Positions 26,821 to 37,438 of a stretch of DNA of 64,000 bases are shown here, piece after piece. The position numbers and the translations under genes were made by a program. This stretch comes from Prorocentrum cordatum (taxonomy: Eukaryota; Sar; Dinophyceae; Prorocentrales; Prorocentraceae): contig CAUYUJ010018059.1 in assembly GCA_963575745.1 (NCBI GenBank), positions 527,501 to 591,500 on the forward strand, written 5' to 3'. Positions within the stretch are counted from its first letter, which is position 1; the number at the start of each line of letters is the position of its first letter. The notes beneath the pieces were generated by a model, which saw only the letters and a program-made list of their open reading frames with translations, was not told where the DNA came from and did not search any database.

Positions 26821-28340
26821 GCATCTTGGGAGCCTCTTGGGGCACTCTTGGGGCCTCCTGGGGGCTTTCTGGAAGCCTCTTGGGTGTTTCCTTGGCCCGC
26901 CCGGCGCCGTCTGAAACTGACTTGGGGGCGTCTCTGGACCGACTTGGGGCCTTCCTGGGGTACTCCAGGGCCGTTTTGGAAGCCATCTTCTGTGTCTTGA
27001 AGGCCTCTTGGGCCGCTTGGGGCCCTCTTGAGGCCGTCGTGCGGGCCTCTGGGGCCGTTTTAGTGCCATCCTGGAGGCCTCTTGGGCGATCTTGGGGCGA
27101 TGTTTGGGGGTTGTTGGGTCGACTCGGGCCGTCGGAAGGCCGAACAGAAGCACATGCCAAAATCCTTCAAACACCATGGGAACATCATTGATTTGTGCCT
27201 TTGGTGGCCTTCCTGGAGGTCCTCTTGGAGGCCTCTGGGGCCGTCTTGGAAACTTCTTCGTTGACTCTTGGGTCATCTTGGCCCATCTTGGAGCTATCTT
27301 GGGCCGTCTCCGTCTTGGTGGGCTCATGGCCCTCACGCAGTTGGAAGCCGTGTTGTGGGCCTCTGGGCCGACTTGGGGCTCCCTTGGGGTGCTCCAGGGC
27401 TGCCTTGGAGGCCATCTTAGGCCGTTCTGGGGCCATCCTGGGGGCCTCTTGGGTGATTTTGGAGCGATTTTTGGGTGCTCTTGGGCCGAATCGGGCCGTC
27501 GAAAGGCCGAAAAGCAGCCAATGCCAACATCATGCAACCACCCGGGGCAAATCAATGTTTTTGGCATCTGGGGGCTTTCCTGGGGGTCCTCTTGGAGGCC
27601 TCTGGGGTTGTCTGGGGGACCTCTTCGGGGCCTCTTGGGCCGTCTCGGGCCATCTTGGAGTCATCTTGGACCGTCTTGGGGGCCTCGCTGGGCCGACTTT
27701 GGACCGTCGTGGAGGCCATCTTGGGCGTCTTGGAAGCCTCTTGTGCCGTCTCGGTGCCCTCTTGGGGCCGTCATGGGGGCCTCTGGGGCCGTTGTGGGGC
27801 CATCCTGGAGGCCTCTTGGGCGATCTTGTGCCGATCTTTGGGGGCTGTTGGGCTGTTTCGCGCAGTCGGAAGGCCGAACATAAGCAAATGCCAACATCCC
27901 CCACCCTAGGAGAATTTGTGATTTTGGCCTCTTCGGGCCTTCCTGGGGGCCCTCTTGGTGGCTTCTTGGGCCGTCTTGGAGGCCTCATGGGGGCTGCTTG
28001 GGCTGTCTGCCGTCTGCTCGAGGCCGTCTTGGAGGCTTCTTGGGCGAACTTGGAAGCATCTTGGATTTTTTGTTGGGCCGTCATCGAGGCCATCTTGGAC
28101 CATCTTGGGCGAATTCGGAGGCCATCTTGGCTGTCTTGGAGGCCATTTTGGAGCCATTCGGACCAGGAACATGTTGGCAACCAGGTTTTCGGCGTGGCTG
28201 GCGGGACGGGCGGAAGACCCACTCTTTTGGAGAAAGGGCCAACACCAAACCGTATATGGTTCAGCACGCTGGGCACCCTTGTGACAAGACCACAAGGGGG
28301 CGGCGGATCGAATGGCCTTCGGCCCATCCCGCCACCGTGC
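26821..28340. repeat. Tandem repeats of about 370 bp of the CTTGGAGGCCTCTTGGG family
   Basis: A landmark of about 80 bp (ttgggggttgttgggtcgac, cgggccgtcggaaggccgaa, catgccaacatc) recurs near 27095, 27462 and 27832, i.e. 367-370 bp apart. Short cttggaggcctct words lie between. The end (28190-28340) is similar to 430-660. Long open frames on both strands (up to 438 codons) are repeat translations rich in Gly/Leu/Trp or Pro/Arg. Confidence 0.8.
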
Positions 28341-28351
28341 TTGGCATGTGG

Positions 28352-31300
28352 GTCAGAGTTCTCAGGGGGGTGGCCAGGGCGAGGTGGGTGCGCGGTGGGG
28401 GGTATCTGTGAATTTCTTGCCAGAAATTTTCGAATAACGGTCCCAAGAAGAGGGCTCCTGGAACGGGGGGTGCCGGGGCGAGGTGGGGTGCGCGGTGGCA
28501 GGTATCGGTGAATTTCAGGCAAGAAAGTGTCGGGTGTGGGGTCCCAGGAACAGAGCTCCTGGAGTTGGGGGTGCCAGGGCGAGGTGGGGGGCTCGGTGGA
28601 GGGTATCGGTGGGTTTCAGGCGAGGAAATGTTAGGTGGGGCTCCCAAAATCAGAGTTCTTGGAGCTGGGGGTGCCGGGGCGAGGTGGGGAGCGCGGTGGG
28701 TGCCAGATAATGCCACATGGCGGGTCCCACGAAAAGGGCTCTTGGAGCTGGGGGTGCCTGGGCGAGGTGGCGGATGCGGTGGGGGTCATCGGTGGTTTTC
28801 AAGCAAGAAATTGTCCGGTGGAGGGTCCCAAGAACAGAGTTCCTGGATCTGGGGGTGCCGGGGCGAGAAGGGGTGCGCGGTGGGGGGAAAAATCGGGAAA
28901 TGGCGAGTAGGGGGTCCTGGGAAGAGACGTTTCGAGCTAGAGGTTCCAGGGAGAGGTGGGGGGCGCAGTGGAGGGTATCGGTGGGTTCCAGGTGACAACA
29001 TGTCAGGTGGGGGTCCCAAGAACAGAGCTCCTGGAGCTGGGGGCGCCAGGGCGAGGTGGGGGGCGCGGTGGAGGGTGGCATCGGTGAAATTCAAGCAAGG
29101 AAATGTCGAGTGGGGGGTCCGAAGAGCAGAGGTCCTGGAGCTGGGGGTGCCGGGGCAACGTAGGGGGCGCGGGGCATCTGAGCGCTCCGAGCCAAAATAT
29201 GCAGGGTGGTAGGTCCGAAGAGCAAAGGTCCTGGAGTTTGGGTGCAGGGGCGAGGTGGGGGGGGCGCGGTGGGGGGCATAGGTCAATTCCAGGTCCGAGA
29301 ATGGCGAGTGGGGGTCCCAACAAGAGACGTCCTAGAGCAGGTGCTGGGGCGAGGTGGGGGGGCGCAGTGGGGGGTATCGGTGAGTTTCAGGCCAATTAAT
29401 GTCAACTTGGGGGTCCCAAGAAGGGAGCTCGTGGAGCTGGGGGTGCCGGGGCAAGGTAGGGTGCGCGGTGGCATGTGTCGGTGAGGTTCCTTCAAGAAAA
29501 TGTGGGGAAGGGGGGTCCCAGGAACAGAGCTCCTGGAGCCGGGGTTGCCGGGGCGCGGCGGGGGCGCGGTGAGGGACATCGGTAGGTTTCAGGCAAGAAT
29601 ATGTCGGGTGGGTGGGGGCCAGAAACAAAGTCCCTGGAGTTGGGGGTGCCAGGGCGAGGTGGGGGGCGCGGCGGGGGACATCGGTGGGCTTCAGGCCAGA
29701 TAACGTCACATGGGTGGCCCCACGAACAGAGCTCTTGGAGCTGGGGGTGCCCGGGCGAGGTGACGGGCGCGGCGGGGGGCACCGGTGGGCTTCAGGTGAG
29801 AACATGTCGGGTGGGGGGCCCGAGAACCAAATTCCGAAAGCTTGGGGCGCCATGGCGAGGTGGGGGGCGCGGTGGGTGGCATCTGTGGGTTCAAGTCAGA
29901 AAATATCGGGTGGGGTGGCCCAGCCCCTTAGAGCTGGGGGTGCCGAGGCGAGGTGGTGGGCGCGGTGGGGGGTATCGGTGGGTGTCAGGCCAGAAAATGC
30001 TGGGTGGGGAACAGAGCGCGTGGAGCCGGGGGTGTCGGGGCGAGGTGGTGGGCGCGGTGGAGTGCACTGGGGTATCGGTGGGTTCCAGGCGAGAAACAGA
30101 ACGCGTGGAGCGGTGAAGCTGAGGGTGCGGTGGCGAGGTGGCGGGGGCGGTGGAGGGTATCGGTTGGTTTCAAACCAAACAATGTCGAGCGGGGGGTCCC
30201 AAGAACAGAGCTTTTGGAGCTGGGGGCGCCGGGGCGAAGTGAGGGGCGTCGGCGGAGTCAGGCCAGGAAATGTCGGGAGGGTGGCCCAAAGAACAAAGCT
30301 CTTGGAGTTGGGGGTGCCGGGGCGAAGTGGGGGGCGCGGTGGAAGGCGTCGGTGGGGGGTCGCAGGATCATAGTTCCCAGAGGTGAGGGTGCCGGGGCGA
30401 TGTGGGGCGCGCGGCGGGGGGCATCGGTGGATTCCAGGTGAGAACATGTAGGGTGGCGGGGCCCAAGAACCGAGCTCCGGGGCGAGGTGGGGGACGTGGT
30501 GAGGGGCATCGGCGGGATTCAGGTTGGAATATGTCGGGTGGGGGGCTCCAAGAACAGAGCTCCTGGAGCTTGGGGTGCCGAGGCGAGGCGGGAGGCGTCG
30601 GCGGGTGTCAGGCCAGGAAATGTCGGGTGGGGGGCCCAAAAACAAAGCTCTTCGAGCTGGGGGTGCTATGGCAATGCGGGGGGCGAGGCGGGAAGACAAA
30701 AATCAAGCGGGGGGCCCCAAGAAGAGAACTCTTGGAACTGCAGGTATCAGGCTAGAAAATGTCGGGCGGGGGAGGCAAAGAAGATAGCTCCTGGAGCTGG
30801 GGGTGCCGGGGCGAGGCGGGGGGCATCGGCGGGTTTCAGGCGAGAAACTGTCGGTCCGGGGGGGGGCCGGGGCGAGGCGGGGGGCGCGGCGGGGGGCATC
30901 GGCGGGTTTCAGGCTGGGACATGTCGGGCGGGTGCCCCCGAGAACAGAGCTTCTGGAGCCGGGGTTGCCCGGGCGAAGTCGGGGGCGCGGCGGGGGCGTT
31001 GGTGGGTTCAGGCCAGACAGTGTCGAGAGGGTGGCCCCAAGAACGAAGCTCCTGGAGCTGGGGGCGCCGGCCAGGGCGAAGCGGGGGGCGAGGAGGGGGG
31101 CGTCGGCGGGCGGCCTGGTGGACATGAGGTCGCCGGGGCGAGGCGGGGGGCGCGACGAGAGGCGCCGGCGGGTTTCAGGCGAGAAATGTCGGGTGTGAGG
31201 TCCCAGGAACAGAGCTCCTGGAGCGGGGGGGGCCAGGGCGAGGGGGGGGCGCGGGGGGGAGGATCGGCGGGTCTCAGGCCAGAAAATGTCGGGTGGGGGG

Positions 31301-32503
31301 CCCGGGGGCCCCGAGAAGAAAGCTCCTGCCGGGGCGAGGTGGGGGGGCATCGGTGGGCGTCAGGCCAGGAAATGTCGGGCGGGGGGGGCCCAAGAACAAA
31401 GCTCATAAAGCTGGAGGGCGAGGTGGCGCGGTGGGGTGCATCGGTGGGTTTCAGGTTCGAGAGTGTCGGGTGGGGATCCCGAGAACAGAGCTCTTGGAAC
31501 TGGTGGCTCCAAGCAGGAACATGTCGGGCAGGGGTCCCCAAGCAGAGAGCTCCTGGAGCTGGGGGTGCCAGGGCGAGGTGGGGGGCGCGGTGGGGGGCGC
31601 CGGTGAGTTTCAGACCAGAACATGTCGGGTGGGGGGTCCGAAACCCAGAGCTCCTGGAGCTGGCTGGGGGTGCAGGGGCGAGGTGGGGTTCGCGTTGGGG
31701 GGCGTCGGTGGGGTTCAGGCGATAAAATGTCGGGGGAGGGGCCCAAGAACAGAGCGCGTGGAGCTGGGGGTGCCGGGGCGAGGTTGATCGAGGGGGCGGC
31801 GGAGGATATCGGTGGGATTTCAACCAGAAAATGCCAGGTGGGGGTCCCAAGATCAGAGCTCCTGGAACTGGGGGTGCCGGGACGAACGGGGGGGCGCGGC
31901 GGGGAGTGTTGGTGGGGGGTCGCCAGAACAGCGTTCCTGGAGCTGGGGGTCTCGGGGCGAGGCGGGGGGCGCGGTGGGGGGTACCGGTGGGATTTCAAAC
32001 CAGATAGTTTCGGGTGGGGGGTCCCGAGAAAAGAGCTCTTGGAGCTGGGGGTGCCGGGGCGAGGGTGTGAGTGCGGTGGGGGGTATCGGTGGGTGTCAGG
32101 CCAGAAAATGTTGGGTGGGGTGGTCCCGAGAACAGAGCTCTTGGAGCTGGGGGCGCCCGGGGGAGGTGGGGGGCGCGGCGGGGTGTATCGGCGGATTCGA
32201 GGCCAGAAATTGACGGGCGCTGGGCCCCCCGGACAAAGCTCCTGGAGCAACAGAAGTTCTGGAGCTGAAGGTGCCGGGGGATCCGAAGAACAAAGCTCCT
32301 GGAGCACGGGGGCCAGGGCGAGGTGGGGGGCGTGGTGGGGTGTAATGGTGGGCGTGTGGGATTCAGGCAACAACATGTCGGGTGATGGGTCCCAAGAGCA
32401 GGGCGCGCGGAGCCGAGGGTGCCGGGGCGAGGTGGGAGGGCATCGGTGGGCGGCATCCGGTGGGTGTCATGGCCCGAAAATGTCCGGTGGGTGGGGTGTA
32501 TCG
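28352..32503. repeat. Large minisatellite array, units of about 98 bp, roughly 40 copies
   Basis: Units contain agagctcctggagctggggg, tgccggggcgaggtgggggg and tatcggtgggtttcaggc plus aaatgtcgggtggggggtcc. The gggcgaggtgg landmark falls at 28377, 28475, 28577, 28677 and 28761, so unit length varies from about 84 to 105 bp. Strong G-strand bias makes many Gly/Trp- or Pro-rich false frames. At 4.15 kb it is the longest satellite in the window. Confidence 0.93.
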
Positions 32504-32639
32504 TGGAAACTTTGAAGAACTGGGGTCGAGGTCCGGAAGGAGGAGGACGTGCTAGAGCGATGCAAGGTGGCGCAGTGTCGAGCCAGGAAGGATGTCGCAC
32601 ACGCCTTCAGGGGTGGGCGGATTTATAAGGACAAGGAAT

Positions 32640-32970
32640 GGGGGAGAATGAGGAAAAAGAGGGGGAGGAGGAGACCGGAGACGGGGAAAAGAGGAGGCGG
32701 AGGAGGAAAAGGAGGGGGAGGAGGGGGAGGAAGGGGAGGAGGGGGAGCGGGAGGGGGAGGGGGAGGGCGAGCTGGAGGGGGAGGGCGGCATCCGACTGAC
32801 TCTTGCGCCTTCAGCTCGCCAGCTCGTCGGAAGGAGGGGGAGGAGGAAGAAAAGGAGGAGGAGGAGGAGGAGGAAGAAAAGGAGGATGAGGAAGAAAAGG
32901 AGGAAGAGAATGAGGAGGAGGAGGGGTAGGAGAAGGAGGAGGAGGAGGAGGAGGAGGAGGAGGAGGAGGG
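32640..32970. repeat. (GGA)n/(GAA)n purine-rich tract
   Basis: About 330 bp of GGA, GGG and GAA triplets with one unique break at 32790-32830. It could form triplex or G-rich structures. No gene. Confidence 0.9.
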
Positions 32971-34913
32971 GAGGGAGCCTTGCTCGTTTCAGGAGGAGGC
33001 GTTTCCTGCCCGCTTGGCGATGTCAGCCGCTCGGCGGAGATCCTGCACAGCCTCCCCTTTTTTTCACGGGCCCGCCGTCCCCCGCAGCCTTCCCGCCCCC
33101 CCCCCCGGTCTTTTGCCCCACTTCCTCCGTTCAGGAATGCGCGACTGGGCGCCGTGATGCAAATATTGCGCCGGCGTGTGCCAGGCATGGTCTTGGCATG
33201 TGTGACACCCGGACTTCCCGGCGGCGCCCGCGGGCACCCCTTGGCCCGCCATTGTGTTGTCCCCCCGCTCGTGGTATCTACATTGGAGGTGTCGTCTGGG
33301 CTGCTTGGGAGGGCGTTCGTGCAAGTTCTGTTCCTGCGGCAGTATGGCGCGCGCGGGCATGCTGCAGAGCCTCGTGCTCATGGAAGAGCTGAACAAGTGT
33401 TACCCATTACCGTCGTCGGATGTTCGATCTCCGTCCTGGTGCCCCGTGCCCGGACGCGAAGCGGCTTTTGGTGGGCGCGTGTTGCACAGGGCCGGTGTAG
33501 GCCTCCGCACTTCGGTCAATTCCGTGCGCCTCAGCCGTTGACCATTGCAAAGTGCAGGGCGAATTCGGGTATAGATATGTGTATATATAGATATGTATGT
33601 ATAAGTATTCGTTGTGTTCGGGAGGGGTGGTCTAAGCTTGCGAGCCCCGCAGTGCCAGGGACATTGTTTTTTTTGTTGTTTTGGCTGGAGGGCGAGACTT
33701 GCTCGGTTGCCCGGTGGTTGAGCGCGATGTTTCTGCATGTGGACATCGATTGCAAAAGTCCGCGCGTTTGTTCTTGGTCTATCGAGGGGCAATCTAGTTA
33801 AAATCATCAGTCCTTGAAGCTTCGCCTCCGCCGTCAGCCAATCCAGCAAATATTACGTTGCGACATGTCGCGTGCAGGGGACGGGGCGCGTCAAGTCGGA
33901 GCCCCTGTGACGTTAGCAGCCCCCATCGGCTTGACAAGAGCTACAACGCTTCTGCACCGCAGCCATCTTGAACGACCGACCCACCTGGCAGAAGCTGTTT
34001 TTTAAGACAATGATTTCTTGTCAGACAACATCCCCAATCCGCGTGAGGGCAAATGAGGACAAGCGAGGACAATGAGGAGGGAGGAGGCGGAGGAGGAATA
34101 TCACGAGGAAGGAGAGAACATGAAGCACATGGAGGAGCAGAAGAAACGATGCAGGAGAGCGGGGTGGAGGGGATGAGGGGAATTAGTAAGCAGGAGTACC
34201 AGATCATGTGTTGAGCACTTGGCCAGTATTATGTTGTCACTGCACGTGATGCATCGACGCCATATTTAAAAAGAGCTACCAGTGACACTTATTGCCTGGC
34301 GTATTCCGGGGCATCGCCCCAGGGACGCACACAATGCTAAACCCTCGAATGATATGATATCGACTCGCGCGCCGTCGCTTGGCATTCTGGGCACGACCTG
34401 AAGTCGCCGCAGGCATTTGGGTGCTCACAGGGATCATAACTTGTAGGGCCCACAGGGTTGTAAAGCACATACGGCCCAAGGGGTGCACCGAGGCTCAACC
34501 TCGCCAGGCGCATGGGGCCGTAAGCCTCACAGGTGCCGTGCGGATCATAAGGATCAGGACGTCATGGGGCACATGGGGTACAGGACTTGGAGGGCTCACG
34601 GGGACTATTGTGATCACGGCGCTTACAAGGCCCACAGTGCCCGTGGAGTTCGCAGGGAACAAGAGGGTGACACGAGGCGCAAGAGGGTCATGGGGTATAT
34701 GTGCACAGGAGGTTCGCAGGACAACAGGGGCCGTTGATATTGCTCCTCCTTGTTCCTCCTCTTGGACCTCCTCCTCCTCCTCCTGCCCGTCCCCCTCCTG
34801 CTCCGAGTTTTCCTTTTCCCTGCGCTCACTCCTGCCCGATTTGAGCGGCGCCCCCGCTCATTGTTCCACTCGTGCTCCCCAATACGCACGCGAGGGTCTC
34901 GTCCGAAAGCGTC
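32971..34913. other. Non-coding stretch, no gene recognised
   Basis: About 1.9 kb of mostly unique-looking sequence. It contains a TA-rich patch (33568-33605) and a diverged run of gcccacagg/catacgg-type words at 34430-34740. Frames of up to 270 codons (e.g. 32980-33801) lack any motif I know and overlap on both strands. Confidence 0.45.
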
Positions 34914-35310
34914 CCTAAAACATCCCGACAGCATGCCGAAAACCTTTCGAAACATCGCGAAACGATCCCAGAAACATCCCGAGAACATCCCGAAACGATC
35001 CCGAAGCGATCCCGATAACATCCCGACACCATCCCGAAGCCATCCTCATGGTGCCGTGCGCGCACGACGGTGGTCTGACGGGAATTGAAAAAAACACGAC
35101 GGGAAGTAAATGCAGTGAAAACCATGTCGGGCAGAGGACGACGGGAATTGAAGAGTGCCGACGGGAATTGAAACATCCCGAATTCATCCCGAGACGCATC
35201 CCGAAAACATCCCGAAACGATCCCGAAAACACCCCGAACACATCCCGAAACAAATCCCGAACACATCCTGAAAGCATTCGGAAAGCACCTCGAAACCATA
35301 ACGAAGCTTT
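34914..35310. repeat. ACATCCCGAAA minisatellite (10-12 bp units) with GACGGGAATTGAA repeats
   Basis: Words acatcccgaaa and cgatcccgaa alternate at 34914-35058 and 35170-35310. Between them gacgggaattgaa or a close variant recurs four times (35088-35180). Just downstream (35438-35545) gaacgcaccactgggacc is repeated three times. Confidence 0.85.
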
Positions 35311-35559
35311 CTTGTCAATGCGGCTTGACACCGCACGAACATAACCATGTATATGAGGTAGCGTCCGATCTGGGCATGCCCTCAAACATATTGCCAGCAT
35401 GTTGCATCTGAGGTAACCAATGTTGGCAGCCATGCGTGCCACTGGAATCGAAGCAGGCAGCGAACGCACAACTGGAATCAACGCAGAGATTGAACGCACC
35501 ACTGGGACCCTGCACAGGCAGCGAACGCACCACTGGGACCTTGCACAAGCTCTCTCGGA

Positions 35560-35740
35560 GCTCTCTGAGGTCGTCTTGGAAGCCTCCCTCTCGGGCCGTC
35601 TCGAGGTCATCCTGAGCCATCTTGGGGCCATCAGTGGCCGTCATTGGGGCCTCTTGGGCGATCTTGGCGACCCTGGTGGCTTGCCCGGTCCATCTGGGAG
35701 GCTACCTTGAGCATCTTGGGAGCGTTGGAGAGCGCCAGAG
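35560..35740. repeat. CTTGGAGGCCTCTTGGG family, short copy
   Basis: Units such as gtcttggaagcctccctctc and gccatcttggggccatc, continuing into a tail (cagcgtgccagggggcacgg at about 35870) that resembles the tails at 560 and 28260. Confidence 0.65.
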
Positions 35741-37188
35741 ACGTGTCTGGGCCGTCGACAGCCATGGAAAGATGGGAAGATACACGCGTCCGGGCGCTTC
35801 CCCGGAGGGGGGTCCCTGAGAAGATTGCAGAAGCCTTGCAAGACAGCATTTGGCATTCTAACATGCCTCAGCGTGCCAGGGGGCACGGTGGCGGATCACT
35901 GTCGGTTGTCCCAATGCACGCGATTACTTCCGGGGGCCACCTATGACAGTTACTGCCCGGCAGTTCTCTCCCTCCCCCGGGGTCACCCGTGACAACTATT
36001 GCAGCAGATTTTTGCATCTCGTTTTTTTCATTAGAGCAGTATTCGCTGGCCCCCGCCCCTCCCAGAGTAGCGAAGATAACAACCATACATGACTAGTCAT
36101 GGCGCCGACTATCATCGCCGAGCCTCGCTGCAGGAATGGGGATAATCAACACATTCCCCCTCCCCGCTTTGCTTGCACCCGTTGCTCTGGCGAGGTAGTA
36201 GGTGCTCGAACGTTCGGCCCTTGAGCGAGTTGGGGCGTCTCGTGCGCGTGATTTCGTTTCCGAGGCCACGCGTGATACACGGAGTCGCGCAGCCACTGGT
36301 CGTGTCCAACAGCTATTCGTCTCATGGCGTCGGGCTAAAGTCCAGTTCTCCTTCACCCCGCCCTCGCCCTTGCCATGGTCAGTCCGCCTTAGTATCGGAG
36401 TCCCTGGAGCATCCTGCCCCTCCTATCTGCAGGCCCTCCACGGGAAAGGGTGTCGCTGTTCTTTCGCCCGTCCCGCAGGCAGGCCTTCCAGGCGGCGGGC
36501 CTTCGCCGTTTGGCTTTCCGCTCGTGCCGCGGCAAGTAGGTTGGCATGGCCTGCGAGAGGCTTTGTGCGCGTGTCGGTTGGTTTCAGGGCAGCGGCCCTT
36601 CCACCGCGCGTTATCGGCAGCGTGGTTTTCGTTTGCAATTGGGCTGTCTAGTCGTTTGAAAGTGTCTGCGCGTTGTGTTTTTCTTGAACGGTTGTGAATG
36701 GGGGGGGGGCGTTTGCCACGGGCCCAGTCGGCCCAGTCTGTCAACGGCCGCGGTGGGGAATTGACAAACCAGGTTAGGGTTTACTTGGTCGCAGCCATGC
36801 GACTTTACAGGGCATGTGCGGGTATGGCAAGGCATTCCTGACCAGAGGCCTCGTGGGCATGGATCATGAGGATACGCGGGCACGTGCAGGCATAGCACGC
36901 GAGTGTATGTGCGGGGGGGCAGCGACTTCAACGCTGCCCCGCGCAGGGGCGCACAGGCGGGCGTGCACGCAACCTGCGGCACGCGCGCAGAGACTCCGCA
37001 GAAAACCAACAAGTATTCCTTCAAAGCATGAGAGCCTCGTGATGCTGAGCCCTGCGCACGCCGAGCGCGGTGCCGTGGCCACCCTGGCTCGAGCCGCAGC
37101 CGTTCCGTGGCACTGGGCAGGAGGCCTGCGCCCCCCTCGTCGCGCGCTGCCTGGGCGGCGGCCCGCGCCCCTTCAGAGGGGGGGCGGC
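35741..37188. other. Intergenic stretch upstream of the channel gene
   Basis: About 1.4 kb. No domain is recognised in overlapping frames such as 36173-36697 and 36202-36651. It may contain the promoter and leader of the channel gene; dinoflagellate promoters lack motifs I could score reliably. Confidence 0.45.
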
Positions 37189-37212
37189 ATGAGCCGGGAG
37201 TGGGTGGCGAGC

Positions 37213-37420
37213 AGGACGTGGAGCAGCAGGACGCGGGGCAGGGGATGGGGGAGTTCTTTTTAGAGGCACCCCTGCGACCCCTGCTTTTTCAGAAGGCGCG
37301 GACCTTGCCTGTGGTGGATGTAAGGCTGGCACCCTGGAAGTAGGGGCCTCCTTCTAAACAACCTTCTCCTGTCCCCCTTAGCTTCCTTTTGCGCGCCGCC
37401 AAAGGACGTGGAGCAGCAGG
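37213..37420 (+). other. Candidate intron of 190 bp bounded by 18-bp direct repeats (introner-like)
   Basis: aggacgtggagcagcagg occurs at 37213-37230 and again at 37403-37420. Splicing at AG|G within both copies removes 190 bp (37230-37419), with GA at the donor and AG at the acceptor, and joins a short exon (ATG at 37189, MSREWVASRTWSS...) in frame to ...RENAGNYMHVSGEDSD of the channel ORF. 190 is not a multiple of 3, and the two repeat copies are in different frames, as this needs. Non-canonical donors and repeats at intron ends are known in dinoflagellates. The intron is inferred, not proven. Confidence 0.5.
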
Positions 37421-37438
37421 GAGAACGCGGGGAATTAC

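Noticed and set aside
28508-31725. Several 200-400 codon Gly/Trp-rich frames
   Set aside because: They follow the 98-bp minisatellite and change frame as unit length drifts.
34910-35310. Possible CRISPR-like regular repeats (acatcccgaaa, gacgggaattgaa)
   Set aside because: Units are 10-13 bp with no uniform unique spacers, no cas genes, and a eukaryotic context.
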